The notes under the pieces: model-generated
The model's database searches: none
The model's input: the letters and a program-made list of their open reading frames with translations, nothing else
Told to the model about the DNA's origin: nothing
Shown here: positions 45,559-57,428 of the stretch, one piece after another
How the letters are laid out: each line of letters starts with the position of its first letter
How positions within the stretch are numbered: position 1 is the stretch's first letter
Program-made: the position numbers and the translations under genes
NCBI GenBank assembly: GCA_028571685.1
Contig: CM053146.1
Location: forward strand, 62,219,431-62,283,430
Source: Heterohyrax brucei
Lineage: Eukaryota > Chordata > Mammalia > Hyracoidea > Procaviidae
Length of the DNA stretch: 64,000 nt
Reading direction: 5' to 3'

Positions 45559-46340
45559 ATGCCTCAGTGGAGTAGTGGTTAAGAGCTCAGGCTGCTAACC
45601 AAAAGAATGGCAAATTCTCATCTAAAGAGCACCAGATTGTCCCAGTCCACCTGGACCAGGGGCAAATGGAGGACATTGAGGACAGGAGAAAAATATGAGC
45701 CCACCAGATAGAAGGGGCCATATGAGCCATTGCCTGCTGCAGCATGGGACCAGAATAACTAGATAGTATCCAGCTGCTGTCAATGACAGCACAGAGCAGG
45801 TATGCAGAACAGAGCTCTGGACACAGCAGGTGATGGAGCAGGGGCAGAGCTAGAATTCTGCCGAAAGACCACACTTGATGTTTCTTCTGAACAGAGGGCC
45901 CCCTGGGAGCATGTTCCCTGGACTCTCTAACCCCAAACTGCACCCAGACCTGAAGCCAGCTCCCCTGACAAAGACTGACCTGGACCATACAAAAAAAAAA
46001 TAGAGTGATACGGGAGGCGAATGAACCTTTAAAAATGTACATGGGATTGTCTGAGGGACTCTGCTGGAGCCAAGCCCGAATTTAGCAAAAGGTCACAAGA
46101 AGTTCTGAACAAAAGAGGAAGTGTGCTGTCACGTGTAGGGGGTGCAGCTAGAATAGAACAGAGGTGAAAGTTCTGGGTGTTATATAGACTGTAAAATTGT
46201 TCCTAATTCACAATAAAAAGAATAAAAAAACAGAAGAATGACAGTCTGAATCCACCATCAGCTCTTGTAAACCCTGTGGGACAGTTCTACCCTGTCCTAT
46301 AGAGTCACTATGAGTTGGAATCAACTTGACAGCAAAGGGT
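45559..46340 (+). mobile_element. AfroSINE split by an L1 3' UTR
   Basis: The head (GTATGCCTCAGTGGAGTAGT) ends at 45612 and the SINE resumes at 46234. A 10-bp duplication (AAGAATGGCA 45603-45612 / AAGAATGACA 46234-46243) brackets the insert. Confidence 0.85.
45613..46233 (+). mobile_element. Afrotherian L1 3' UTR inserted in an AfroSINE
   Basis: TCCCAGTCCACCTGGACCAG through GACTCTCTAACCCCAAACTG to the CAATAAAAAGAATAAAAAAA tail. The 151-codon antisense frame across it is a shadow. Confidence 0.85.
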
Positions 46341-46351
46341 GTTACATATAT

Positions 46352-46518
46352 ATGGAATCCTGGTAGCATAGTGGCTAAGTGCTATGTCTGCTAACTCAGA
46401 GGTCAGCAGTTCACATCTCCCAGGCCCTCACTGGAAACTCTATGAGGCAGCTGTACTCTGTCTATAGAGTTGCTATGAGTCAGAATGGACTCAGTAGCAC
46501 TGAGTTTGTTTGTTTACT
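46352..46518 (+). mobile_element. AfroSINE
   Basis: TGGAATCCTGGTAGCATAGT to CACTGAGTTTGTTTGTTTAC. Confidence 0.9.
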
Positions 46519-47038
46519 ATATATATAAATGTATGTGTACATAAACTCTAGGGCAAAAAAAGGGGGGGAGGGGAACCATAGTGGCGTGATATTTAAGCAT
46601 TAGCAATACTAATACAAGGGTAGGTAGCACTTGTAGCCTTCTCATGCCACACATCAGGGAGGCAAGAAGAGTAGATAATTCCCAGTGCTAAGTAGATGAA
46701 AGTGTCCTGCACCTCCAAAGCATTGGTTTGCTTTCAGTATGCTCAACTGCTCTTAAGATTTATCCAAATAAGATCCATAAACTACACACTTTTAGCCAAG
46801 CTAAATCTCACAAAATGACAAGTGACTTAAAACAATTCCTGAAAGGAAACTATAGGTTAAATCCCATACTAATAATGCAAATAATGAACAAGAACATGAG
46901 AGCTGATCCTTTTATTATTCTTAGTGCAAATTCTGCACCTCTCATTGTCAGCTAAATCAATGCATACTGAGATTAAACACATTAACAAAAAGAAAAATAA
47001 GAGAACTTCACAATATAAATTGACACACACTATTGTTA
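46519..47038. other. No gene or repeat recognised
   Basis: Unassigned. Short frames only; a G-rich spot at 46560-46575. Confidence 0.4.
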
Positions 47039-47241
47039 AGGTGCCCTGGTAGTGCAATGGTTAAGCACTTGGCTGCTAACTGAACGTTGGCAACTTGAAT
47101 GAACCTGTCACTGCATGGTAGAAAAGACTTGGCAATCTGCTGCTATACAGTTTGCAGCCTTGGAAACCCTATGGGGCAGTTCTATTCTCTCCTCTGGGAT
47201 CACTGAGTCAGAACAGACTCAATGGCGCTCAGCAACAACAT
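47039..47241 (+). mobile_element. AfroSINE with RTE-like tail
   Basis: AAGGTGCCCTGGTAGTGCAA to AATGGCGCTCAGCAACAACA. Confidence 0.9.
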
Positions 47242-47617
47242 TGTAATGAACTTGTCTGTAACTTGACGTTGTTTCTTCCAATCAGTTTTTCAGTAGATCA
47301 TTCCTAATATGAACCAACAGTTAAAGGTCATCAGGTAATAAAGGAATTCCTCTGCTGATAAAACACAGAGACTCAAAATAAATAAATAAAAATGAGAGTA
47401 AGGGGTAGGGCAAGAATCTTGAAGAAACAGAAACAAAGAGGGATAAACAAAAACTTTTTAAAAAAACCTATAACATTCTTAGAGAGACATGAGAAGATTT
47501 TCGCATCCCCACATTCTTATAAAGGTCCTTTCAGAACATAAACACAACTTCTGGAAACTAAGAATACGATTGAGAAATGAAAACTGTCATTTCAATGTTG
47601 GAATAGAAGATGAAGAA
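47242..47617. other. No gene or repeat recognised
   Basis: Unassigned. Confidence 0.4.
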
Positions 47618-47877
47618 ATAGGAGCTAATGTTTATTAAGAATTGACAGCGTGGCAGCACTATTTCAAAGACTTTACAAGTATTAGTGCATTTCATCCTTA
47701 CAATGCACCTAGTAGATGGGCACTATTGTTATTCCCATTTGACAGAGGAACAAACGAAAGTGCAATGTGAGTGACTTGCCCAAGGTTACACAGTTATTAA
47801 GAAGCAGGATGATATTAACTCTGAAGTATCTGGCCCTAGACTCAGTGTTCTTAACCCCTATGCTATATTACAAAGAC
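47618..47877 (+). mobile_element. MIR SINE
   Basis: TTTATTAAGAATTGACAGCG, GTTATTCCCATTTGACAGAG, GACTTGCCCAAGGTTACACA. Well-preserved MIR. Confidence 0.9.
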
Positions 47878-48081
47878 AAAGATTTGGAAAGTTGGAAAGG
47901 AAAATATTTTTGTAAAATTAGATGATCACCCGACAACTAGATGGTGAGCGGCTATACCACGGACTGTTCTCATCAGGGCCACAGTGGATGGACCCTGATA
48001 GAATGGGAGAAAAACAGAGAATTCAAATCATTAACAAGCCCAGACACACAGGACCGGCTGAGAGCAGGAGCCTCCCTCGGA

Positions 48082-48836
48082 CAGTCGCCCTGGGTCTCCA
48101 CATTCATGGTCTGCAACAGCATTCAACCAACCTTGGATGGAAAATACCTGGAAAACAAAAATTCCAAAAAGCAAAACTTGAATTTGCCATGTGCCAGGCA
48201 CTATGTTGGCACCCCTGTGATAACCTTCTACCACCTCACAGGTCCTGGATCTCTCTCCAGCACTCTTTGTCTAAGCACTGTTTGCCTCAAGTCCCGTCAG
48301 CTCTCTATTGTGTGTTGTATGCACTCATTGTTTTTGTGAATGAAGGGCTGTTAAAAAGCAGTGAAGTGGGCACAGCAATGCCTCAAAGGCCAGGAGGGAG
48401 CAGACGGTGCCCTCTCTCCCGGAAAAAACAAAATTCTTAGATCTTTTGAAAAGTGGTATGTCATTTACCAAAGTGGGGCATAAGGTCAGTAAAAACAAAT
48501 CAAGCATTCACAAAACAAAGCAGAAAGAAGCTGACATTTGTGGACGTGTTGGTGTTACCCTTACAATGGCAAAAATGGTCTCTCTGGTTCATAACAAAGT
48601 GTTTGCGAAAACTGAGACAGCATTGGGTGTTAAGTATTAACAACTTTTCCCATAGCATTTAGATTGTATTAGGTATTATATGCAATAGAGAAATGATTTC
48701 AAGTATATGGGAGGATTTTGTAGGTTATATGCAAATACTATGCCATTTTATGTAAGAGACACAAGAATCCATGGATTTTCATATCCAAGGGGGTGTTGGA
48801 ATCATTCCCTTACAGATATCCAGGGACAGCCATACT
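48082..48836 (+). mobile_element. Tigger (pogo-type) DNA transposon, internally deleted
   Basis: The end CAGTCGCCCTGGGTCTCC and the opposite end read in reverse (AGTATGGCTGTCCCTGGATA) are decayed Tigger terminal repeats. Subterminal words (TTCAACCAACCTTGGATGGA; GCAAATACTATGCCATTTTA) agree. About 755 bp against more than 2 kb for an autonomous element. Confidence 0.75.
48379..48640 (+). pseudogene. Tigger transposase N-terminal remnant
   Basis: The frame 48407-48640 encodes KFLDLLKSGMSFTKVGHKVS followed by KNKSSIHKTKQKEADI, the CENP-B/psq-type N-terminal helix-turn-helix that binds the element's ends. Upstream out of phase is MPQRPGGSRRCPLSRKK, the usual basic start of Tigger proteins. The catalytic DDE domain is entirely deleted, so this is a broken internal remnant. 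Confidence 0.7.
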
Positions 48837-49239
48837 CTTTAAACCTTGAACAGAAGCTATCCCTTGATTCTATCTTTTAGCCAAATAACAGATCAGCACA
48901 CAAAATAATTACCTGTAAGTACAGTATTACCTAAACAACCGTCTATATGAGACCAAAAGGTCAATAACTACTCTTAAGAAAAGATGGGAAGGAGGCAGGA
49001 AAATTAAGAGTACTAGAAATGAAACAACCAAAATGTGAGTAGTTAATAAGAATATTGGCACATTGTGATAAAGGTCACTGATGTCCAGAACAGTTTGTGT
49101 AACAATCATAAAATGGAAACCTAATTTGCTGTTGAACTCACTGAAAACACAGTAAAATTTTATTAAAAAATTAAAAATAAGGGTAATAAAGTCATGATTA
49201 TTTCATTGTTTTGGTGACTAGATAAAATTAAACAATCTA
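48837..49239. other. No gene or repeat recognised
   Basis: Unassigned, AT-rich. Confidence 0.4.
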
Positions 49240-49925
49240 AACCAAAGAAAAGAAAAAACTAGATGACCAGTCCGAGAAGTCCAACATCAAAATAATAGGC
49301 AGTTCCAGATAGAACTGTAGGAACAAAGGGAAAATTCCTCAAAATTCTGTTAAGAAAAAAATATATACATGTCACAAGGAATGAAAATCAGAATACATAA
49401 AGCTGCTCAATTGTGAAAAACTGAATGATGCAGTAATAATTCTGAGAGAAACGTCTCTCCCACAACTTTATACCCAACAAAACTCTTAGTTTGGCAGGAA
49501 GCTAGGATGAAAACATCTTCAGACTCGAAAGGTCTCAAACAATTTACTGAGTACACAGTCTTCCTTGGATGGGAAGCTACTGGAAGATGCACTTCAACAA
49601 GGGAGTTAATGTGAGGGAAGATACTCGGAACCAGGGCTCCTCCACAGGACTGAGCCAAGGGGAATTCAAAGGTAGTTATGAAGGCAGATTCCAGGACAGC
49701 ACAAAAGGTCTCCATAGCAACCAGTCCAGCTTGGAGAAAGAGCACATGGGGTTCCGGAAGGGATATCTTCATAAGACACTGCTGGTAGATTATACCGTGT
49801 GAACAGCCCCAGAGGAGACTGACATTCTGGCAGTGTGTTTGCTTAGGACTTAGTGACAGTATACCAAAATCTGAGCAAAAGAAAAAAAAAATCATTGACT
49901 TTAAACAAAAAGTTGTACAGAAAAG
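49240..49925 (+). mobile_element. HAL1 remnant
   Basis: GAAGCTACTGGAAGATGCAC, GGTCTCCATAGCAACCAGTC and CCCAGAGGAGACTGACATTC follow the 3' half of HAL1 in sense. A 204-codon antisense open frame across it is not a gene. Confidence 0.65.
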
Positions 49926-49957
49926 GAAATGCAACCACTGCTGAATGAGATTTAACC

Positions 49958-50094
49958 CACTGCTCTCAAGGTGCTTCAGACTCACAGCCACCACCTTGGA
50001 GGACAAGGCAGAACTGCCCATAGGGTTCCAAGGCTATGTGGAAGCTGCCTGCCACAGATTTCTCCTGAGGAATGTCTGTGCCACCAGGGTTCCA
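49958..50094 (-). mobile_element. AfroSINE
   Basis: CTCTCAAGGTGCTTCAGACT to TCTGTGCCACCAGGGTTCC in reverse. Confidence 0.8.
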
Positions 50095-50159
50095 CGAATA
50101 ATATCTACCTGATGACAGTAAAATAAATAGGGAACCCCAAATTTTTCATTTGTACAGCT

Positions 50160-50264
50160 ATATGAGGGCAGGGGTTTTGATCTGTTTGGTTCCCTGCTTT
50201 TCCCTTAGCATTCAGGATTGTGTCTGACACGTAGCAGGCACTTGATACATACTTGTTGAGTCTA
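50160..50264 (+). mobile_element. L2 3' end
   Basis: TATGAGGGCAGGGGTTTTGA and GTAGCAGGCACTTGATACAT. Confidence 0.75.
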
Positions 50265-50355
50265 CAAATTAATATAGGCAGGGAAGAAGAGACTATACGT
50301 GTATGGGTAGGATGACGGTAAGAAGCTGAGAGCTAAATTCTTGTCTTTCATAGTC

Positions 50356-50543
50356 TCGTTGCTGTGTAGTGTTGATTGTGACCCATGACGACAGAGGACA
50401 ACTGCCTATTGGTTTTTCATGGCTGTCATCTTTACAGAAGCAGACTGCCACAGCTGTCCCTGCAGAATGGCTGCTCAACTTGAAGTCCCAACTTTTCAGT
50501 TAGCAGCTATGTGATTAACCATTGCGTCGCCAGGGCTTTTTTC
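50356..50543 (-). mobile_element. AfroSINE, variant subfamily
   Basis: TTGCTGTGTAGTGTTGATTG to CCATTGCGTCGCCAGGGCTT in reverse. Confidence 0.82.
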
Positions 50544-50949
50544 TTCCATAGGTAGGAAGCTAGAATGTCTGTAACCAAAAGAACAAAACTAGAAGGGTAA
50601 TGATGCTATTTAGAAACACGAACACAACAAAAAACAGAACAGTTTAAAAATTACAAAGCAGTTATGATTGGGGAATAGAAGAAAGAGCAGAGGGTGAGTG
50701 CTTTTTATCACAAACCTTGCAGAACTATTTTACTTTTGAAACATTCACCTTGTATAACTTAGAGAACTTTAAAATAAAAAATTCACTTCAGTAGTTATTA
50801 GTCACCCACAGAGTCTCTTAATAACTAGCAGAATGGCCTGACCTCCTAAACCAGCAAAAAATTGTCATTCTTTCCATTCCATAATACAGTCTCTTTATAG
50901 AAAGCTTGAAAATACAGAAAACAGAATAAAAAAACCCAGCATGTTGTCA
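50544..50949. other. No gene recognised
   Basis: 50690-50775 may be a weak L1 3' tail; otherwise unassigned. Confidence 0.35.
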
Positions 50950-51058
50950 TGGTGGTTGTTGTTAGGTGCCGTCAATGCGGTTCTGACTCACAGTGACCCT
51001 GTGTACATTCTAACAAAACACTGCCTTGTCCTGCGCCGTCCTTGCTCAGCCATCATAG
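50950..51058 (-). mobile_element. RTE LINE 3' end
   Basis: GGTTGTTGTTAGGTGCCGTC to GCCGTCCTTGCTCAGCCATC in reverse. Confidence 0.88.
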
Positions 51059-51515
51059 TTGTGTTAAGTATTTTGGCTTAACTCTTTCCAGTCCTTTTAC
51101 CAGGCTGTTTCCCCCAACAATTGAGTTCATACCTAGTATGTAAATTTGTATCCTGTATTCATATCTAAAAGTGTAGAAACTGAATAAGATCAGACTCTGA
51201 AGAAGCCAACCTCTATTCACAGAAAGGCAATTCTGCACCCACATCCTACTGAAAAGGAAGTCAATGACATCATTCTTATGCAGAAAGCAAGCAAAAAAGT
51301 TGCGGTTCATTTCTTTTAACAAGAAACAGCACAGTTACATAGCTCTAGAATCATTCTGCATGGGTTCAAAACCCCACTGCTTTTAGGCCATGGGACAGAT
51401 CTCACCACAACCTCCATAAGCCTGTTTTTCAACCTGTCAAAAATAATCCCTATTGCCTACTGTTTCTATGAGAAGTTAACAGAATACCTGTAAACAGTGA
51501 GCATGGTGCCATACA
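51059..51515. other. No gene or repeat firmly recognised
   Basis: 51350-51510 could be a decayed MIR. Confidence 0.35.
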
Positions 51516-51520
51516 CTGGG

Positions 51521-52022
51521 TGTCATGGATCATGTCCCCCCCAAAATATGTGTAGCCATGTGGCTGGGACGTGATTCCCAATATTTTACGATTGCCTTCC
51601 ATTTGGTGATTTTCCTATGCTATATGTTAAAGGATTAGGGTGGGACTGTAAATCCCTCCATACGATCACCTCCCTGCTCCACTGTAAAGGGAGTTTCCGC
51701 AGAGTGTTTCTTGCCTCACCTTTTACCCTTCATCCTGTAAGAGATAAAAGGAAAGGGAAGCAAGCAGAGAACTGGCAACCTCACCCCATCAAGCAAGCAG
51801 CACCGGGAGGAGAGTGCATCCTTCAAACCTGAGGTTCCTTCGCCAAGATGCTCCCTGAACAAAGGCTGATGCAACACTGGACTTTCCTCCAGAGGCAGCA
51901 CGGGGAGCGGACCTCCTGAATTTGCACTTGTAATCTGCTGGACTGTGTAAGAATAAACCTTCCTTTGTTAAAGCCATCCACTCATGGTATTTCTGTTAGA
52001 GAAGCCTTAGCTGACTAAAACA
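51521..52022 (+). mobile_element. Solo ERVL-like LTR, copy B
   Basis: 502-bp LTR with TG...CA ends (TGTCATGGATCATG to CTGACTAAAACA), the same family as 33869-34376. Flanked by a 5-bp duplication CTGGG (51516-51520 and 52023-52027), as expected of ERVL. Poly(A) signal in GTAAGAATAAACCTTCC. No internal genes. Confidence 0.9.
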
Positions 52023-52311
52023 CTGGGTAAAACCTGTAACACAAAAACTTATAGTAATACTAGGCAGGATGAAGCAAGGGTTGCAACAAAGCCAAACACA
52101 AAAGGTCATCAGTGTAAGAGGAAAGACAGGTGGGAAACCTCATACAGGGGTGGCATTTGCACTGGGCTTGGGAACCAAAGAGGTGGGAAGAACGGCATGG
52201 AGAAGGCAGAGCAATACGAGCTTCTGAGAAGAGAGCTATTCTCTGACACAGCTGTGACCTTCCACTGAGCTCCAACTGTACAGAGATCTCCACTCAGATG
52301 TTTCACCCACC

Positions 52312-52460
52312 ATGCTCTCAAGTTGATTCCAGCTTATAGTGACACTTTAGGACAGAGCAGACCTGCCCCACAGGGTTTCCAAGGAGTGCCCGCTGGCTTT
52401 GAACTCCAGCCTTTTGGTTAGTAGTCATAGCTCTTAACCACCATGCCACCAATGTTTCAC
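52312..52460 (-). mobile_element. AfroSINE
   Basis: CATGCTCTCAAGTTGATTCC to CCACCATGCCACCAATGTTT in reverse. Confidence 0.88.
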
Positions 52461-53109
52461 AAGCATCTATCAAGTTTTAAAGCATCTACTTTTCATTTCT
52501 AATCCATATTGCCCATCTTCCACCCAAATACACAAGAACCTATTCCTTCCCGGCTCCCTGTTGCCTGCAGCCAGTGGCACCAACAACTACCCAGCCATTC
52601 AAGTCACAAAACTAACCATGTTCTCTATATATTCACTCCATCTAAACTGACAAGAAAACCCTCTTGTATGTACTTCCAGAATCTCCCACAGCCATGGCTT
52701 TTCCTCCAGGTTGGCACTGCTCTTCGCAGTCCGTTTCAGTCCATCATGACCTGTTCTAACCTACACCCACGGACCCTTTCCTGGTCTCCAGTTACATTTT
52801 GGTCTAGACACATTGGCCAGAGTTGTTTGGATACGTGTTGACACACTACTTAACATGGTGCAGTAGCTCCCCACCCACCACTAAGGAGTTAATTCCAACT
52901 TGTAACTACTCTCCAAAGTTGCTCAAGGCACTTCAAAGAAAATCCAAACCCTGTGCCTCCTGAGTCTCAGCTCAGGCCCATCACTCTCGCTCACTGTGCA
53001 GCAGCCTCTTCGCCCTCCGAGGTAATCTTTTGAGCCCAGCATACTCTTCCTAGCACTGGGCACCTTGAACCCAGATGGTCCTTCCCCAAGACCACTACAG
53101 TATTCCCCA
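52461..53109. other. No gene firmly recognised
   Basis: Pyrimidine-rich; may be part of an old L2 in sense with the next entry. Open frames here are short and unlike known proteins. Confidence 0.35.
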
Positions 53110-53515
53110 TCTCTTTTCAGGGCGGGCTTGTAATCCTTCAGGGCTACATGTTTCTTGAGGGTTTCCCTGACCAACCTGTCTAAAGCTACCCTGCTCACAC
53201 TGTTCTCCTTTTGTTTTTCCGTCCAGAGCACTGTGCACAACTCTGATCCACTCCCTTGTTTATTATTCAGTGTTCCTTTCCCTATACCTTGTTCTCCCCA
53301 TAAGAAAAGACAGACTTGGCATTTAGCTGGCCTTTAGCATTTATTTGAACACCCTGGCGGCTACAGGTTAAGTGCTACAGCTGCTAAATGAAACGTCAGG
53401 GGTTTGAATCCATCAGGCACTACTTGGAAACTCTATGGGGCACTTCTACTGTGTCTATGGGGTCACTATGAGTCAGAATCAACTCGATGGCAGTGGTTTA
53501 ACATTTATTTGTTGA
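53110..53515 (+). mobile_element. L2 3' end interrupted by an AfroSINE
   Basis: L2-like text up to TTTAGCATTTATTTG (53332-53346), then an AfroSINE, then ACATTTATTTGTTGAAAGAG. The repeated CATTTATTTG is the target duplication. Confidence 0.65.
53347..53502 (+). mobile_element. AfroSINE
   Basis: AACACCCTGGCGGCTACAGG to TCGATGGCAGTGGTTTA. Confidence 0.9.
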
Positions 53516-53579
53516 AAGAGTAAATCACAGATAACCTTCATGTCAAAGGATTTTGGAGTGATTTCAGCAGCACTGTCAG

Positions 53580-53753
53580 GCTTTGGAAACTCTGGTAGTG
53601 TAATGGTTAGGTGCTATGGCTGCTAACCAAAAGGTCAGCAGTTTGAATCCACCAAATGCTCCCTGGAAACTCTATAGGCAGTTCTACCCTGTTTTATAGA
53701 GTTACTATGAGTTGGAATAGACTCAATGGCAGTGAGTTTGGTGTTTTGGTTTC
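53580..53753 (+). mobile_element. AfroSINE
   Basis: GCTTTGGAAACTCTGGTAGT to GAGTTTGGTGTTTTGGTTTC. Confidence 0.92.
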
Positions 53754-55039
53754 AGTCAGACTTCGGCATTAGTACAGGCAAGACTGTACATGCTAAGTGG
53801 TCATTTAGGGTAGCTCAGCTGGTAGAAACTGCTGACATCAGAGTGCCACAGCGAACATGAAGCATGTCTCACAGGACACCTGAAATACATGAATTAATTA
53901 CATTTGGAAATACTGCATCTGCAGTCCCTGACAGAGAGAATATGAGGCCAGAAGCTTTGGAAACAAACACTGGTGGCTGAAGAGTTCTAAGCAATGATAC
54001 AGACCTCTAGCGACTGAAGGGAGCCTTCAGCGAATTCCAAGCCATGTGGAGAGACAATCATTTATTCAGGGAGGGTAACTGAGGCAGGCAGGCTACGTAG
54101 CAGAGAAACAGTGCCTCCATGGAGAAGCTAACATTTCAGAAAGAGAGATTAGTCCAAGACACGTGTCACTCGATTTTCCTGTGGAAACAAACACATTAAG
54201 AAATAAAGCAACAAATGCCAGCCCAAATGACTCTTCTTAATCATTCTTCTAAGGAGACAAACTGGTGGGAGAAGATGGCAATTGACATATGATGTTATAA
54301 AGTAACTAAAAAAGCACTGGTGCCCACAATGAAGAATTCAGTTTTAGTTCTACAGCAGAAATCAGTAAATTCTACAGCAGTCAATAGTAAATTAGTAAGT
54401 TAGCTTGAGAAATCACACTTCAGTACCACCTCAGTTTTCTGAACTGTAATTTGGGTGCATAACATCTGTTTTATCTACCTTGAAAATGTCAGGAAAGAAG
54501 AACCAGGATAACACCGGTACTAGTCAGAGCCCATTAAGGAGACAAGACCACAGCAGTTATTTTTATTAATAGAGATAATTTAATGTAAAGAATTGTTAAC
54601 TTTGTATAAGTCTAGCAAGCCAACCAGAAAGGCTAAAAGAAAATACTCAAGCAACACCACAGAGAAAGCAACCTAGGAAGCATCTATCACTACCAGAGCT
54701 AGAGGGAAAAAAGGAAAGAGGCTGGAATTATGAAAACTGAGAGATTTAAAGGGGAGTATCCACAGATCTGACACGCAGACCTCTGATGAAGAAGCACTTA
54801 CCGAGCAGGTGCCACGGTCTCCGGGCTTAGAGGCACTGCCCCAAGCAGCTGGACCCCTGGGCACTGGTCAGCTACGCTAGTATCTCTCAACTGAGGGCAC
54901 CGTGAGGCTGCTTCTGCAAATGCTAGAACTGCAAACTGGATTCACCTGCTGCTCCTGGATGGCCATGCCATTGGCAGGGTTAAGAACGGGCTTAACAAGG
55001 GGAATCTCGTTAAAATATAGTTTGATTTAGCATATCTGG
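53754..55039. other. No gene or repeat firmly recognised
   Basis: Unassigned. A possible decayed MIR at about 54410-54490. Confidence 0.4.
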
Positions 55040-55070
55040 GGTACTTAACCACTATGCCACTGGGGTTTCT
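55040..55070 (-). mobile_element. AfroSINE head fragment
   Basis: TACTTAACCACTATGCCACT and GGGGTTTC in reverse. Confidence 0.55.
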
Positions 55071-56079
55071 GTGTCTGGGGTACACATGTTCTCAGCAAGG
55101 ATACAAACCAAGCAGAACCAGGGTAAGAAGGGAGGCGGGCGTGATGCTGACAGAACAAGAAACAGGCCAGAAGAAACAGGTCTATTCTTCCTTACGCCCT
55201 GTCTTCCAGTCTGCCTCGTACGTCCCCTTCTGCAGAGCTGAGGTGGTGGAGTCACAGCCATAGCAACACAAAGGGTGGGTTTTAAGATGAAGGGCATCAG
55301 CTTCATGCCCAGCATGATGCACACAAAGAGATGTTGTTGTCTTACGTATCTTACATTTCTCATTACTAAACAACTACAGGGTCTAATTTAAAGAGAGATG
55401 ACCTCATGATTAACTGAACAAGTGACTGTGCAGCTCAGAGATGTGACCCAATATAAGTGAAGATGAAAGATATCACCTTTAAAGACTGATAGGTAGCCAC
55501 AGAAAGATTACATGGGTCTTGGAATCAAAGGGTCTGGTCCTAACACGTCAGCAGACTTCCCTGGGGCTCCACTTCCTTATCAGGCACCAAGGCACCATGA
55601 TTCTATTCAAACCTGTTTTTTTCTAGGCTGACTAAAGTGTTTTTAACATTTCTTCACAGCTCATCCAATTCCTCTTCTCCCACCAAAAACATAAATTTTA
55701 AGTGGGGTTAGGTTTCAAAGTCAGCAAATAGTGGAAAGCTAGAAATTGCATACATTGCTTATAAATGTCCCATTTTAGAGACCTGCACACTCGTGTGTAT
55801 CACTCACCAGTCTACACAGCCAGGTCATTCTCCACAGTTAGAACAACTGCTCTTCCATTGGCTGAACACCAGATGAAGTGGTTAGAATGTTGTATGTTGT
55901 TCAGAAACTAGCGGACAACACTAAATGCTAGGCTCACAGCACATAGGAACTGAGATGTCTACGCGTGTGTCTGCATTCATCTTCACATGAGTTCTACAGC
56001 TACTGAGAATGGCAAGAACTAGTCTGACAACGTCCTTTTACTCACTTGCTACCTTTTCCTACTTTGTTTTTCTGGGATA
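55071..56079. other. No gene or repeat recognised
   Basis: Unassigned. The 103-codon antisense frame here resembles nothing known. Confidence 0.4.
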
Positions 56080-56330
56080 CGTGCACAACACCCATCAGAA
56101 TGACTTCAGTGAAAAAGAAGAAAAAGCAAAAAGTGGTGTTGAAGATGTGGGACTATCTGAACTTTTACACAAGCCTGGTGGAGTACAAATTAGCACAGCT
56201 CCTTTGGAAAAACAGCTGGCAATTTCAGTTAAAGCCGAACATTTGACATACCCTGTGACTCAGCCATTCAACTCCTAGATACACACCCGCCAACATACAC
56301 ACTGCACGATTCCCTCTATAAAATGCTCAG
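56080..56330 (+). mobile_element. L1M ORF2 3' fragment
   Basis: AACACCCATCAGAATGACTT, GGTGTTGAAGATGTGGGACT and GACTCAGCCATTCAACTCCT are decayed L1M ORF2 C-terminal sequence. Confidence 0.75.
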
Positions 56331-56345
56331 TAAGAAGAGAGCACA

Positions 56346-56420
56346 CGGGGCCACGATGAGTCGGAATTGACTCCATAGCGGCTGGCTTGGGCTGCTTTTT
56401 TTTTTTTTTTTTTTTTTAAA
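56346..56420 (+). mobile_element. AfroSINE 3' end with long T tract
   Basis: CGGGGCCACGATGAGTCGGA to GGCTTGGGCTGC, then more than 20 T. Confidence 0.8.
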
Positions 56421-56439
56421 TGATCTGTTAGTAATCTTG

Positions 56440-57185
56440 CGGGGTAGGGAGAGACAAGGGAGCACGACGAATGGCTGCTTTACAACAGGGGTCTGGGGAC
56501 CATGTTTAGAGGGGACATCAAGGTCAACTGGCCTAACTAGTTTATTACTAAGACAATGTTCTGTACCCTGTATTAGTGAGTGGTGCCTGGAGTCTTTAAA
56601 ACCAGGAAGCTACCTTCTAAGGAACATCAACTGGGCCAAACCCACCTGGAACCATCAAAGACCATCAAAGACATGAGGAAAAATGAGCCCAGAAAACAGA
56701 AGAACCCATATGATTGAGAGACTACATCAGCAGCAGTAAACGGCGCCCCACCACCAGCAGACAGCACATTGTAGTGCCCCTGACATAGCATGAGAGAGTC
56801 GGGTGTGCAGATTTAGAACTCTATTAAGATGGTCTGACAACTTCAAGGGTCTCCTGAGAACAGGATGGCCCCTAGCCTTGCTGCTGGCCCGGAGCTGAAC
56901 CAGTACTGAAACCAACACTTCAGACAAGGAATGGCCTGGACTTGGTGACACAGAGTGCTGCAGCTGGTATGTTACTTTATGGTTTAATACATATTCTGAG
57001 GCTGTCCTACTGGTTTCTTTTTCTGAGGGGAGAGGAGACAGTGTAATGGGGGGATGTGCATACTGGATTTAGAGAATGGAAATGAGGAGTATGCTGTCAC
57101 AGGGGGAAGGGCAAACAGAGTTGCATAGAGGCAAGTGTTCAGAATTTCACAAGGAAAATCAATCACAATGAAAAGTTTTTATGGT
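56440..57185 (+). mobile_element. Afrotherian L1 3' UTR
   Basis: CCAACTAGTTTATTACTAAG-like start, CTACCTTCTAAGGAACATCA and GAGGAGTATGCTGTCACAGG. Confidence 0.72.
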
Positions 57186-57428
57186 AAAGAATAAAATAGG
57201 AATGTTTAATCAATGTTAAGTATACAAGTATTTTTATAATTCTATTTTATGCCAATAAACTTTTCTTGTATCTTCGAAAAAAAAGTTTCTTGCTTCTTGA
57301 TCCATGTATTGTTTGTTTTCAATTAATATATAAGTTCCACAGGTGGTACGCTTATGATTTGGGTATTTTTCTGTACACATTAGTAAAGGAAGGAAAAAAA
57401 TGGTTGGATGAGGTATGACTCAAATATA
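57186..57428. other. Unassigned AT-rich spacer
   Basis: No match recognised. Confidence 0.35.

Noticed and set aside
45587..46042. A 151-codon minus-strand open frame
   Set aside because: It lies antisense to an L1 3' UTR; related frames appear in other copies of the same UTR, so it is a by-product of the repeat.
47922..48440. A 172-codon and an overlapping 132-codon open frame on the plus strand
   Set aside because: Both cross the 5' end of the Tigger element. Only the later CENP-B-like stretch (48407 onward) resembles a protein.
49407..50021. A 204-codon open frame on the minus strand, the longest in the window
   Set aside because: It runs antisense across a HAL1 remnant and an AfroSINE, has no recognisable domain, and its composition follows the repeat.
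55052..55363. A 103-codon minus-strand open frame in unassigned DNA, considered as a small host gene
   Set aside because: No splice context, no recognised domain, and a chance length for this much DNA.
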